Position numbers and translations under genes: made by a program
The notes under the pieces: generated by a model
Told to the model about the DNA's origin: nothing
The model's database searches: none
Seen by the model: only the letters and a program-made list of their open reading frames with translations
In this document: piece by piece, positions 11,344 through 19,794 of the stretch
Layout: each line of letters starts with the position of its first letter
How positions within the stretch are numbered: the first letter of the stretch is position 1
Assembly: GCA_910592005.1 (NCBI GenBank)
Contig: CAJVPP010001468.1
Span: forward strand, 1-19,794
Length of the DNA stretch: 19,794 nt
Direction of reading: 5' to 3'
Origin: Funneliformis mosseae
Taxonomy: Eukaryota; Glomeromycota; Glomeromycetes; Glomerales; Glomeraceae

Positions 11344-11878
11344 AAAAAAAACTTTATTCAATTTTCCAAAGTTTTGTGACAATTTCTTCTCGTTATTTTA
11401 TCTCGGGAAAAAATTATTGTAGATTTTTTTTCGGGCGATCATGTAATATTTCATTTCACAAGGGACAAAGTAACGATTAATTATTTTTCATGAGAGTCTT
11501 CCTTTACAATTTTATTAATCCTAATATTTTTTAAAAAAAAACAAACTTGATTTTTTTTTTTTAGTTTTTGTTTGTTTTTTGTTTTTTTGTATTTTTACAA
11601 ATTATTTAAAAAAAAGTAAACTATTTACTATAGAGTTATTGTGAGTTAAAATTTTTAAAATTTTTTCTTTTTTCAAATGAAAAAAGAAAAATTCATAAGA
11701 AATCCTTAAAAAAATAAAGGGTAAGAGTAATTGCTAAAAATATATACTAAATTTCATAATGCAATATACTGTCAAGCATATATAACAAAAATTTACAAAA
11801 AATTTACATAAATAAAAAATATAATATTATTTTAAACAAACTTCTCTCAACATAGAATTAACTAGTAAGAGAAGTGAA

Positions 11879-11909
<31 letters not shown>

Positions 11910-12554
11910 GCGTTGATTGCGTTGACTAAAACGCTTGTTCTTACTTCTTTCAATACAATTATATATGATCTGTTTTGAGTATGCGTTAATTATTGGCCGA
12001 CGTTGAAAGAAATAAACGCATATTATTTCATTTAAAAAGGACACAACAAATACTTCTTCCCTCATATATCTCAATAAAGAGAACCAATGTAAAAAAATTT
12101 TAGGTATAACCATTAACTTTTTTCTCCTCCGCTCCTTTTCTTTTCAAAAAAAAGGAAATCCTCTCCTTTGATATGTAAGTGAAAGAGGAATAATGGTAAA
12201 AAGATAAAGAAAAAGAAAGAAGAAAAAAAAAGGGAAGGGAAGGGAAGAGGAGTTGTGATTTCTTTTGTGTGAGAAAAAAAAGGTCGACACGACATGCTTT
12301 TTATTATTATTTGTGATTTTTTTTTTTTTTTTTTTTTTAAAAAAATTAGTAATTAAAGTAAAAAAAACCTCAAAAAAGATATATAATGCATTGAAAAGAA
12401 AAAAAATTTTTTTTTAATTTTTTTTTGCCAAATTTATAAAACCCATTTCCAAAATATAAAAAATATTAACATCTAAAGAAGAATTCGTTAAAATACAAAT
12501 GTAGAAAAGTTAATTTCACACTTAATATTTTTTTTTTCTCCAAAGTTTTTTTTT
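11344..12554. other. Intergenic region downstream of glutamine synthetase
   Basis: This region contains long poly-T tracts (about 11881-11909 and 12319-12338), a purine-rich stretch with AAGGG repeats (about 12200-12255) and no convincing gene. A minus-strand open stretch at 11862-12113 ends in a Lys run made by the poly-T tract and is probably chance. Read on the minus strand, an AATAAA at 12305-12300 is a candidate polyadenylation signal for glutamine synthetase, about 250 bases after its stop. Confidence 0.5.
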
Positions 12555-13622
12555 TTATGCGAGAGAAGATTCCACAATAACTTGAGTGACACGGTAAGCA
12601 TCAATATTAGATGCCGGACGTCTGTCTTCCAAATACCCTTTCCCTTCGGCGGCAACATGTCTCGGTATACGAATTGAGGCACCGCGATTGGCTACACCAT
12701 AAGAGAATTGCGATATGTGACCGGTCTCATGTTTACCCGTTAGACGTTGATCGTTGTCTTCACCATATACAGCTATATGCTCCATGTGACGGGCTGCCAT
12801 CTTATCGATAGCATCGTGTATTGCTTTTATTCCTCCCTCTTCTCGCATTGCTTTTGTTGAATAATTTGTATGACAACCGGCACCGTTCCAATCACCTTTT
12901 ATTGGTTTAGGATGAAAAGATACGACGATACCGAAATCTTCGGCAACCCGTTGTAAGAGGTACCTTGCAACCCAAAGATGATCTCCCATGTCAATTCCTT
13001 CACAAGGACCGACTTGGAATTCCCATTGTCCGGGCATCACTTCTGCATTTACACCTGATATATTTATTCCGGCGTAGAGACATGCACGATAATGAGCTTC
13101 GACAACATCACGTCCGAAAGCAACATTTGCACCGATGGAACAATAATAAGGTCCTTGAGGACCCGGGAAACCTCCTATTGGCCAACCAAGTACGGAACCA
13201 TTCATATCAAATAAGGTATATTCTTGCTCAATCCCGAACCATGGTTTGGCATCAGCATAAGCTTTCATAACTTTTGCGCAAGAATAACGATAATTTGTCC
13301 TGTTGGGAGTTCCATCGTTATTGTAACATTCATTCAACACCAAGATGTTGTCACCACCACGGAAGGGATCCTTAAATATGGCAACGGGTTTCAACAAAAC
13401 ATCGGAATTGTCGCCAGGAGCTTGATTGGTGGAAGAACCATCGAAATTCCACTCTTTTAACTCGGAAACGTCAGTGGGTTTAAAATCAAGAGTTGTGGTC
13501 TTTGAACGGAGGCCGCTATCACCATCAATCCAAATGTATTCGGCTTGGACCTTACCGCCTTGGTCGAGAGAAATGTATTTTTGGAGGGTTTGAGTGTTGG
13601 AAGTATTGGTAATAGAAGACAT
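12555..13622 (-). CDS. Glutamine synthetase, eukaryotic type
   Basis: This enzyme joins ammonium to glutamate using ATP to give glutamine, the main entry of ammonium in fungal nitrogen metabolism. It normally acts in the cytosol as a ring-stacked oligomer. The 355-residue product is full length for the eukaryotic family and is read from an ATG at 13622-13620 to a TAA at 12557-12555 without an intron. The N-terminal beta-grasp part includes WNFDGSST (58-65). The catalytic part has the metal-binding GIEQEY (130-135, Glu132 and Glu134), [11 protein letters not shown] (192-202, Glu194), the ATP-site [12 protein letters not shown] (242-253, His251), [10 protein letters not shown] (312-321) and LEDRRP (331-336). 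No key residue is missing. It starts divergently from the small gene at 15231, and GATA-type sites lie between them. No signal peptide is evident. The family assignment is certain; the paralogue number is unknown. Confidence 0.98.
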   Translation of the reverse strand: MSSITNTSNTQTLQKYISLDQGGKVQAEYIWIDGDSGLRSKTTTLDFKPTDVSELKEWNFDGSSTNQAPGDNSDVLLKPVAIFKDPFRGGDNILVLNECYNNDGTPNRTNYRYSCAKVMKAYADAKPWFGIEQEYTLFDMNGSVLGWPIGGFPGPQGPYYCSIGANVAFGRDVVEAHYRACLYAGINISGVNAEVMPGQWEFQVGPCEGIDMGDHLWVARYLLQRVAEDFGIVVSFHPKPIKGDWNGAGCHTNYSTKAMREEGGIKAIHDAIDKMAARHMEHIAVYGEDNDQRLTGKHETGHISQFSYGVANRGASIRIPRHVAAEGKGYLEDRRPASNIDAYRVTQVIVESSLA

Positions 13623-13691
13623 TTTTTTCTTAATAGATTTTTTTTTTTGGAAGAAAAAAAAAACGAGTTTTTTTGAGATTGATTGTTTGGG
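13623..13691 (-). promoter_or_regulatory. Glutamine synthetase leader, duplicated at window end
   Basis: The bases just upstream of the start codon are homopolymer-rich, with alternating T and A runs. Positions 13615-13691, which include the first codons, recur exactly at 19718-19794. The match stops at 13614/19717. No splice site is obvious here. Confidence 0.7.
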
Positions 13692-13850
13692 TATGATTCG
13701 TTAAAAATTGAAAATTAGAAAGTCGTAAATAAAGGAAATGAGTTTTGGAAACAATTTGGACAAATTGCGTATTGTTTAAGAATATATTTTTTAAAGCTAT
13801 TATAAAATTTGTTTGAAAGAAACTGTAGAAAAGGGATGGTGAAAGTTGAG

Positions 13851-13860
13851 GGTTTTTATA
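13851..13860 (-). promoter_or_regulatory. Candidate TATA box of glutamine synthetase
   Basis: Read on the minus strand the sequence is TATAAAAACC, about 230 bases before the start codon. It stands out because the next bases are GC-richer (CTCAACTTTCACC). The distance implies a leader of roughly 200 bases. It is a motif match only, and TATA-like strings are common at this base composition. Confidence 0.35.
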
Positions 13861-14682
13861 TTGAAAACAAAAGTATTATTTTAGAAAATCGTTCAATAGG
13901 ATGAATTAGGGATGCTAGCGAATAAGGCTGAGACTCTAGATTCTTGGCATGGGATTGGCAAAAACTTGTCGATTGTAATAAATAAAATGGGAGTTATTTT
14001 TTTCCAGAGATTTTGCCGATTATAAAAATAACTGAATTATATTTATTTGTATTGTGACCACATGTGATGACTCATCAATTATCGTTACAATTAATGTTAA
14101 TTGTACATCAGCTTTTTTTATTACAGGTTGAACCTAAATGATTTTTGTAATCTAAAATAGACTAAAATCAATACATGTCAAAAATATCAAGAGAAATGTC
14201 TCACGGTTGATAAGAGCCAACTTTCTACAAAACCGGTTAGCTGATAACTTATCTCGAGTTTGACAACCGGAAGCAAGCAATGTAACATTAGGGAAAAAAG
14301 GGGGAAACTAAACTTGAAAATTTTTAATTCTATCTGTAGCCTTAACCTTTTGGAACAAGAAAAAAAAAATTTGTTTGTTGTTTGCTGTGCGTAATCAGAT
14401 CTAGATTATTCGACAAATGAAAAAAAAAGTCTATAATTTTTTTTTTTTTCATGGGGATGATAAACAAGATAAAGTGCAGACAATCCTAACTCCTTTTTTT
14501 TTTTCCTACAAAACAAAAGGTTCTCTGCTTGTAATAGGATGGGGTACATTGAAATCAACCAACCGATTTTAAAATTATAATCCAATCGTACATAAAAGGT
14601 GCATATCCATGCATAATAAATAACCAAATTTCGTTAGGGTGATGTTGTATTTAGATATTCAAAAAAAATGTAACGTCCAATG

Positions 14683-14733
14683 TTTTTCGGGCTGAAACAT
14701 CCGAATTTAACTCATTTTTGGTTTTTCCGGCTG
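14683..14733 (+). repeat. Direct repeat of a GC-containing 12-mer
   Basis: TTTTTCGGGCTG (14683-14694) and TTTTTCCGGCTG (14722-14733) differ at one base and lie 39 bases apart, with CATCCGAATTT between them. They are unusually GC-rich for this region. They may be part of a short dispersed repeat, but only one such pair is visible here. Confidence 0.4.
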
Positions 14734-14843
14734 TACCCTTCCTTTCTTACTAAATTCAAAAAGAGTTGAAATCGCTACAATCTTTTTTTTATTTATTTAT
14801 ACGAGGTATATTTAAAATTAATTACGTATGCATTACATTAATT

Positions 14844-14900
14844 AATTCGCGCCAGCTTTGAAGCTACTTGTGCCAAACAGAGCCCGGTAAATTGCGCCAT
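14844..14900 (+). repeat. Short GC-richer island with GCGCCA repeats
   Basis: AATTCGCGCCA (14844-14854) and AATTGCGCCA (14890-14899) bracket a GC-richer island. ATTGCGCCAT occurs again at 15774-15783, beyond the small gene. The function is unknown; a dispersed repeat or binding site is possible. Confidence 0.35.
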
Positions 14901-15230
14901 TTATTGTTTTTACCTTGTTCGTACAATTACCCTTATCGAAAACAAATAAACAAAGTCCTTTATTAAAGTTTTGTTTGGTTCTTTATTTGGAGTATCTCCT
15001 TATTTTGATAAACTTATCATTATAATAATTCTTTTTTTGGATAATTTTTCCTCTTTAAATTAATTTATAATTTAATTTATGATCATCTAATAATAAGGAA
15101 AGACGCGTTTGTACATTATGTCGCTTGTATTATTTATAGTTAAATCAAATCGAAAAATCGAAGGGCACGTAGATAAGGTTGATAAGAAGATTTTCATAAA
15201 AATAAAAAAATTGGATTATAAGGTAATGAT

Positions 15231-15545
15231 ATGGTAGATCCGGAGGAAAAAAACTATTTAGAGAATCGTGCACCTTTCAAAAAAGTCAAGAAAGGACACT
15301 TTGGTAGAATTCAATTGGTAAATTTTCGCGATCTCAAATTATTCCTTTTTACGTCCCTTTCTTCATTGAAAGATTTTTCCTTGATTTCTCTTTTTTGGCA
15401 GTCTCTAATATAATTTTCTTTGGAAAAATAATAATATTTTTTTTTTGTGTAGATACAACGTGTCTTTGACACTTATTGGTGCGATTCGAACATTAGGTTA
15501 TTCGAATCTTCATCGGTTGTGGAGATTTCGCATTACGATATCTAA
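15231..15545 (+). CDS. Small two-exon gene, unknown function (59 aa)
   Basis: Exon 1 runs 15231-15317 from an ATG and exon 2 runs 15453-15545 to a TAA. The intron (15318-15452, 135 bases, phase 0) starts GTAAAT and ends in a T-rich run plus GTGTAG, with a branch-like CTAAT at 15405-15409. The spliced product starts MVDPEEKNYLENRAPF, continues with basic KKVKKGHFGR, and ends with an exon-2 part containing RVFDTYWCDSNIRLFE and SHYDI. Both exons have less biased codons and more CpG than flanking DNA, which supports real coding. I do not recognise the family. It has no signal peptide or membrane segment. Two GATAAG sites lie 45-60 bases upstream. A second exon-2 frame is also open, so a different splice choice is possible. 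A read-through product with the intron retained would be 60 residues and look unnatural after residue 29. Confidence 0.5.
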
Positions 15546-16274
15546 TAAGTTTATGAACATGTATATATAATAGTTCTATTATTTATCTGAAATTAAATTG
15601 CGTAGGTCAAAAACTAATGATGGTGATAAAAATTTTTTTTTTCTCGACACGTTAAAGATGTTGGGTTATGTGCAAATTAAAGAATCATAATTTATATAAT
15701 AGGATGAATTTGGGGTTTGATGCATGTTTCTCCGCGTTGTCCACTTTATTCACGTGATTCGTCTACGAAATATATTGCGCCATATATCAATTTGTAATTT
15801 TTTTTATGAAATTAAAAATAACGTTTTATTACTACGCGAGATAGACAAATATATACAAAAGTTCAATCAATATATATAATCAACTTTTATTATTATCATT
15901 TGAAAAGAAAATATCAATGCAAAAAAGTGAATTAAATTAAAAACTATTCTATTAACAAATTATTAATATCAACCTCAAATTGAATAAAGTATGAATAAAT
16001 GAATGTATTAAAATTTCTCGTTATTAATTTCTTCTCATGATTATTCTTTCTCGTTTATTTAATTATCCGTCCTCGAAAAAAGAAATCTCAAGTTTATTAT
16101 TATTTTATTTATTTATTTTTTTTATTTTAATTTTTAATTTTTTTTTTTTTTGTTTTTTTTTTTTTTTGAAATAATTCATTAAATTATCATAAAAATAAAA
16201 TTAATTATTTTCGTCAAGGTACCAAAAAGCAACAAATCAAAACAAATAAATACACTTGTTTTGAAAGTTCCAAT
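15546..16274. other. Region between convergent genes
   Basis: This is the 3' side of both neighbours. It holds poly-T tracts (about 16139-16166), several TTTATT strings near 16096-16135 that read AATAAA on the minus strand and could serve the disordered-protein gene, and an isolated TCACGTGA palindrome at 15750-15757. No gene is seen. Confidence 0.5.
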
Positions 16275-16883
16275 TCAGATCATGGCGATAACACTCAAAG
16301 CTTTGGCTAACTGTTCGTCCTCCAATAAACCATTGCTATAATTTACACCTTTCAAACCACCATCTTCATTAAAATAATTTATATTATTGTTGTTATTCTG
16401 ATTATGACCTTCAACAACAGTAGCAAAAGATTCAAATATAGAATTAAATTCATCAGAAGAAAGTATTTGATCATTTTCCAGTATATCCATTTCCATCGGC
16501 GGCGGAGGAGGAGGAACTAATTTACCATGAGAAGAGTATTGTTGAATAGGCGAGGAATATTGAAAATATTCCGAGTTAAACTGGTGAGTTGAATCAAAAC
16601 GAGAATCCGGATAATATGAATCATAATAATTATCGTTATTATAGTTATCGGAATAATTCACATCATCATCATCATCATCACCTTCATTGTTTTGAAAATC
16701 CCAATAATCGTAAGAACCATTGATATCTTGATTTTGATTTAATATATATTGCAAGGAACTTCGTCGAACATCAACCCCGTTAGAAGGATCATTGGTGCCG
16801 TTGTTAAAATCCGTGTTATGAGGACTTCGATTACTTATATTGAATAAGGTTGAGGTTTCAGACATTGAGGAAGTTGATGTCAT
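16275..16883 (-). CDS. Asn/Asp/Ser-rich low-complexity protein (202 aa)
   Basis: The start is set at the ATG at 16883-16881 (MTSTSSMSETSTLF). The open frame continues upstream another 12 codons, but only to a TTG, which is unlikely to start translation in a fungus. The stop is TGA at 16277-16275. The product is predicted to be largely disordered. It has an Asn-rich region, an Asp run (DDDDDD) followed by a Tyr/Asn/Asp stretch, a six-Pro run preceded by KLV that could bind profilin, SH3 or WW domains, another Asn run, and a more helical acidic-to-hydrophobic C-terminus (LLEDEQLAKALSVIAMI). I see no membrane segment or enzyme motif. It could be a regulatory or transcription-related protein, but no function can be assigned. 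The long open frame in such AT-rich DNA and its varied codons support a real gene. Confidence 0.65.
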   Translation of the reverse strand: MTSTSSMSETSTLFNISNRSPHNTDFNNGTNDPSNGVDVRRSSLQYILNQNQDINGSYDYWDFQNNEGDDDDDDVNYSDNYNNDNYYDSYYPDSRFDSTHQFNSEYFQYSSPIQQYSSHGKLVPPPPPPMEMDILENDQILSSDEFNSIFESFATVVEGHNQNNNNNINYFNEDGGLKGVNYSNGLLEDEQLAKALSVIAMI

Positions 16884-19301
16884 TTCAATTATTATTTTTT
16901 CTTTTAGGCGATTTGTCAAAAATCACCTTATTTAGAGGTTTTATTAATTTAAAAATGTAAAAGAATAGTTTTACGAACAATTTGCATCAATATTTTCTTT
17001 AAACAAAGATTTCTTTGTGGAAGTTTTCCCTTGACTGGATAATTAAATACACAAGAAAAGATATAATATTAAATGAGACGAGAAATTTTTAACGTTAAGT
17101 TATTAAAAAAAAAAAAATAAATTGTAAAGGTTTAATGCTAATAGGGAAACAAGAGCGCACATACACAAAAAAAAAGGCTTTTATATTTTTTTTTTTTTTT
17201 TTTTTTTTTTCCCTTCTAGTTATCCATATTTATCATTTAAACCTGCTATATGGAATGTTAGTGTCACTCTTTTTTAAGTCGATCGTCAATCGAAAGCTTT
17301 AAAGTTAAGGTAATATTAAAAAAGATTGGTAAAGAAGGTAAAAGAACGTATAATCTTCCTTATTTGGGCATTCTTCCAACAAAAATAAAATAATAAGTGC
17401 ATATAAAACAATTATGGCGTTAAAAAAAAAAAAAAAAGTACTCCATGAACGCCACCTTAACATTTTTTTTTTTTATATTAATCCATTTTGATCTTTTGGC
17501 TATATTCTTTCTTATTCTTTACGTGGTGAAACATTTACTATATGTGGTTAATTCCAACATTTTGGAATCGTTTCTTCCATTTTACTTTTGATTCTGATTA
17601 TCGAAGGTCAGCTGTTCCATGATGAATTGTTCAAGGGGTCCATTCAAGATTAACTTCCCACGACCTATCCTAATTGATTTTTTTTAAAAATATAAATCAG
17701 TTGATTCGTTTGTATGAGGTTTTGGGGTTCTTTCAAAACCTGATTGGTGGATCCCCTAGATCCCAATTTTCCTAACAAGGATCCCATATTGTTATTACAG
17801 TTAATCCTCCGACAATTTTTCTCATCATCATTATTGTTATATTTGCATTTTAATCATATTTTTTATTTTGACTTTTATATTATTTTTTTTGAAACCTCTT
17901 TCTTTGTACATCAAATTACGTCAATAACAAAAAGATTCTCAAGAAAAAAAGAAAAAAAGAAAAAAAAAATTTCTTTCCCCAAGATAATCTTTTTTTTTTT
18001 TATATTAAGAAAATCCAAATATCTTTGTTGATTCAAATAAAATCACTCTACATGGTTACACGTATTAATAGTTTCAAATCTTATTTTAATTACCTTTTCA
18101 ATATTCACTTCTTTTCTTTAATTAAATTTTACAATTACTGATTTCTTGTAGTTTGTGGTTTGTAATCGTAAATCTGCATTCTTACATATAACTGCATACT
18201 TACTTAAAAACGTGATCGAAAACATTCTTGTTCTTTATATTTGAAACCTGAAAGATGTTACATTTTTTTTTTTTTTTATCATTTCACCGTAATATTGTAT
18301 ATAGAATCATTAATAAATCTCGTTCTAATCAAACAAAAAAAGATATTGTCTTGCGTCACGTCGATTTTCGTCAGAAATGTACCATTTCAAAAAGGATTCA
18401 TTTAAATTTATAAAGAAAAAAAAAATAAAAACGTCAAAATCAATTATTCTCCCTAATTTATAAATTAGGCTGAAAAAATTTTTCTTTTTTTTTTTCCCCA
18501 CGAATTTAAGAAAACTTTGATTTATTAAAAGTTCTTTTTGCATCATGCATGAAATAATAGGATTAGGATAATAAATATGAAATAAAATGTGCAGTAAATA
18601 TTACTAGACATCTATAAAAATATTTCCATAGGAATTCCGTGTATTTTAAACGATTACATTACCAATTAATAATTAAACAATCGATTATTGAATGGTAAAA
18701 CTTTTTTTTTTAAACTTTAAATAAAAGGTTTTTTATTTAATTATGTGAAACGAAATAAATAAATCACTATCTATGAAGTTATACTACATGTTAGGCTTAA
18801 GTTACTAATAAACTTATGGAATCTTTTTTATAAACACATCATATTACTTTTTTACACGATTTTTTTTTTTGATTCTAAGAAATGTGACTATAAGAGTTAA
18901 CTGTCATTATTTAATTCATCAGTAAGTTACAGAAAAAATGTATATCGCATGTTTATCATTTGCGGATCATATACATCGCAATTTACGTTAATTTTAACGT
19001 TAATGAACATCATTTTATCATAATATGCAGTATCTAATAATGAAAATTCATTGAACATCAAAGTGATTTGCAAACAATATCAATTATTAATTCGAACTGA
19101 ATACCCGGAGTAAATTTTTACTAAAATAAAAATATGATTACATATTATAACGTGAAAATATTCACAAAAAAATTCATTGCTTTTTGTAAGTTGCTAACCA
19201 TGAACATTCATATTATATGAAATATTGACTAAACATAGCATTAATACCTTTTTAAACATAATAAAATGGTAGTAATTAAAATATTAGAATAACTGATGAT
19301 T
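16884..19301. other. Intergenic region
   Basis: I see no convincing gene in this 2.4 kb. It holds poly-A/T tracts (about 17108-17117, 17189-17209 and 17988-18001), an inverted repeat at 17415-17454, and open stretches at 17744-18031 and 18325-18546 whose translations are dominated by Lys and Phe runs from homopolymers; the first also lacks an ATG start. Sequence from about 16900 to 17250 is the likely promoter side of the disordered-protein gene. Confidence 0.5.
17415..17454. repeat. Inverted repeat around a poly-A run
   Basis: TGGCGTT (17415-17421) and AACGCCA (17448-17454) are perfect complements separated by 26 bases that include a poly-A run. It could fold as a hairpin or be the end of a small repeat. 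A single example gives no function. Confidence 0.4.
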
Positions 19302-19664
19302 TTAACCTACCTTTCCAAAACACATGCCATTGCTAGTAATGTAATTTTCAATTTCATCATTATGCATATTAATTGAAATATCATCAAAAACTGCTTGCTG
19401 ATACCAATTAGAATTTGCCCAAATGGTATTACTACTGGATATTACTGAACCATACCATTTAATAGTTATAGTTTCATTGTTTATATCATTATTTGCGATT
19501 GTATTATTTGTTAATTTTTCCAAAATGTTAAAATATCTATTTAACATTGTTAAAAATTGATCAAAGGCTTCTAATGCTTCAGATGTTAAACCATTATTAG
19601 CTTTATATATTGTAATAAATTCATCAAGCAAAAATAGTTTAAAGGTAATAATTTTACTATTCAT
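19302..19664 (-). CDS. Hypothetical ORF, possibly one exon of a larger gene
   Basis: The 120-residue frame starts at an ATG (19664-19662) with an in-frame TAA six codons upstream. The N-terminal half is Leu/Asn-rich and probably helical. The second half contains IKWYGSVISSS, NSNWYQQAVFDDISI and ITSNGMCFGK. This half resembles, from memory only, a repeated C-terminal region in uncharacterised or transposon-linked proteins of mycorrhizal fungi. The end reads GGAAAG|GTAGGTTAA, and GTAGGT is a good 5' splice site (GT at 19310-19309), so the exon may end at Lys118 rather than at the stop. I could not find a matching downstream exon. It lies 54 bases downstream of the copied glutamine synthetase start. 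It may be a gene fragment. No function is assigned. Confidence 0.4.
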   Translation of the reverse strand: MNSKIITFKLFLLDEFITIYKANNGLTSEALEAFDQFLTMLNRYFNILEKLTNNTIANNDINNETITIKWYGSVISSSNTIWANSNWYQQAVFDDISINMHNDEIENYITSNGMCFGKVG

Positions 19665-19717
19665 TATTGATTTAAAATGTTATTTATTTATGGATATTAT
19701 TAATTTATTAGAAAGTT

Positions 19718-19794
19718 GAAGACATTTTTTTCTTAATAGATTTTTTTTTTTGGAAGAAAAAAAAAACGAGTTTTTTTGAGATTGATTGTTTGGG
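19718..19794 (-). repeat. Exact 77-bp copy of the glutamine synthetase 5' end
   Basis: These bases match 13615-13691 at all 77 positions, including four homopolymer runs of 7, 11, 10 and 7. The copy has the same orientation and includes the start codon (19725-19723). Reading from that ATG gives MSSTF then a stop (19710-19708), because the sequence diverges from glutamine synthetase after the second Ser codon begins. The copy reaches the very end of the window, so its true length is unknown. Confidence 0.95.

Larger units (their letters stand above)
14209..15186. promoter_or_regulatory. GATAAG cluster between divergent genes
   Basis: Six GATAAG hexamers lie in the divergent region: plus strand at 14209-14214, 15172-15177 and 15181-15186, and minus strand at 14248-14253, 14932-14937 and 15013-15018. 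The pair near 14243-14253 forms GATAACTTATC, nearly a palindrome, and lies between AACCGGTT (14231-14238) and CAACCGG (14264-14270). GATAAG is the core site of fungal GATA factors such as AreA, Nit2 and Gln3, which control nitrogen genes including glutamine synthetase in well-studied fungi. Use here is inferred from motif density and position. Confidence 0.45.

Noticed and set aside
11862..12295. Minus-strand ORFs 11862-12113 and 12113-12295
   Set aside because: Translations are dominated by Lys or Phe/Ser/Pro runs from poly-T and purine tracts downstream of glutamine synthetase; no recognisable domain.
12488..13460. Other-frame ORFs within or overlapping glutamine synthetase (12488-12682 minus; 12611-12811, 12965-13270 and 13224-13460 plus)
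   Set aside because: They are shadows of the intact enzyme frame.
14406..14627. 73-residue minus-strand ORF
   Set aside because: Short, with homopolymer-derived Lys/Phe runs and no splice or domain support.
15485..15512. Possible tRNA B-box (GATTCGAAC)
   Set aside because: No A-box, acceptor stem or anticodon arm can be placed around it, and it lies inside exon 2 of the small gene.
15750..15757. TCACGTGA palindrome as a bHLH promoter site
   Set aside because: It lies between the 3' ends of two convergent genes, so a promoter role is unlikely.
17744..18031. 95-residue plus-strand ORF beginning VDPLDPNFP
   Set aside because: The first codon is TTG, no upstream ATG is in frame nearby, and most of the product comes from T- and A-runs.

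Overview
The window looks like nuclear DNA from an AT-rich fungus. The best evidence is an intact eukaryotic-type glutamine synthetase on the minus strand, a small gene with a compact GT-AG intron, and several decayed fungal-type DDE transposons. Overall style (very AT-rich, long poly-A/T tracts, abundant transposon relics) fits an arbuscular mycorrhizal fungus of the Rhizophagus type. That placement is inference from memory, not from a search.

The window has two compartments. Positions 1 to about 10960 are extremely AT-rich, almost free of CpG, and hold no intact gene. They carry a palindromic element with internal tandem repeats (about 4070-4740), a pogo-like DNA transposon relic with TA target duplications and short inverted ends (5099-8956), a complete-length but dead Tc1-type transposon nested inside it (7419-8762), and a third Tc1/IS630-type transposase relic (about 9170-9560). 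Stop codons in these relics fall mostly where Gln, Trp or Arg is expected, as C-to-T and G-to-A changes would produce. A short pseudogene fragment at about 11188-11343 shows the same pattern just beyond the composition boundary.

Positions from about 10970 to the end look like ordinary AT-rich gene space. Glutamine synthetase (12555-13622, minus) is divergent from a small two-exon gene of unknown function (15231-15545, plus). The roughly 1.6 kb between them carries six GATAAG hexamers, a plausible nitrogen-regulatory cluster. A minus-strand gene for a disordered Asn/Asp-rich protein (16275-16883) converges on the small gene. A 120-residue minus-strand ORF (19302-19664) looks like one exon or a fragment of a larger gene.

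The most notable observation is at the right edge. The last 77 bases (19718-19794) are an exact copy of the glutamine synthetase start codon and leader (13615-13691), in the same orientation and placed just upstream of the 120-residue ORF. This is either a real leader or promoter capture or an assembly-graph join.
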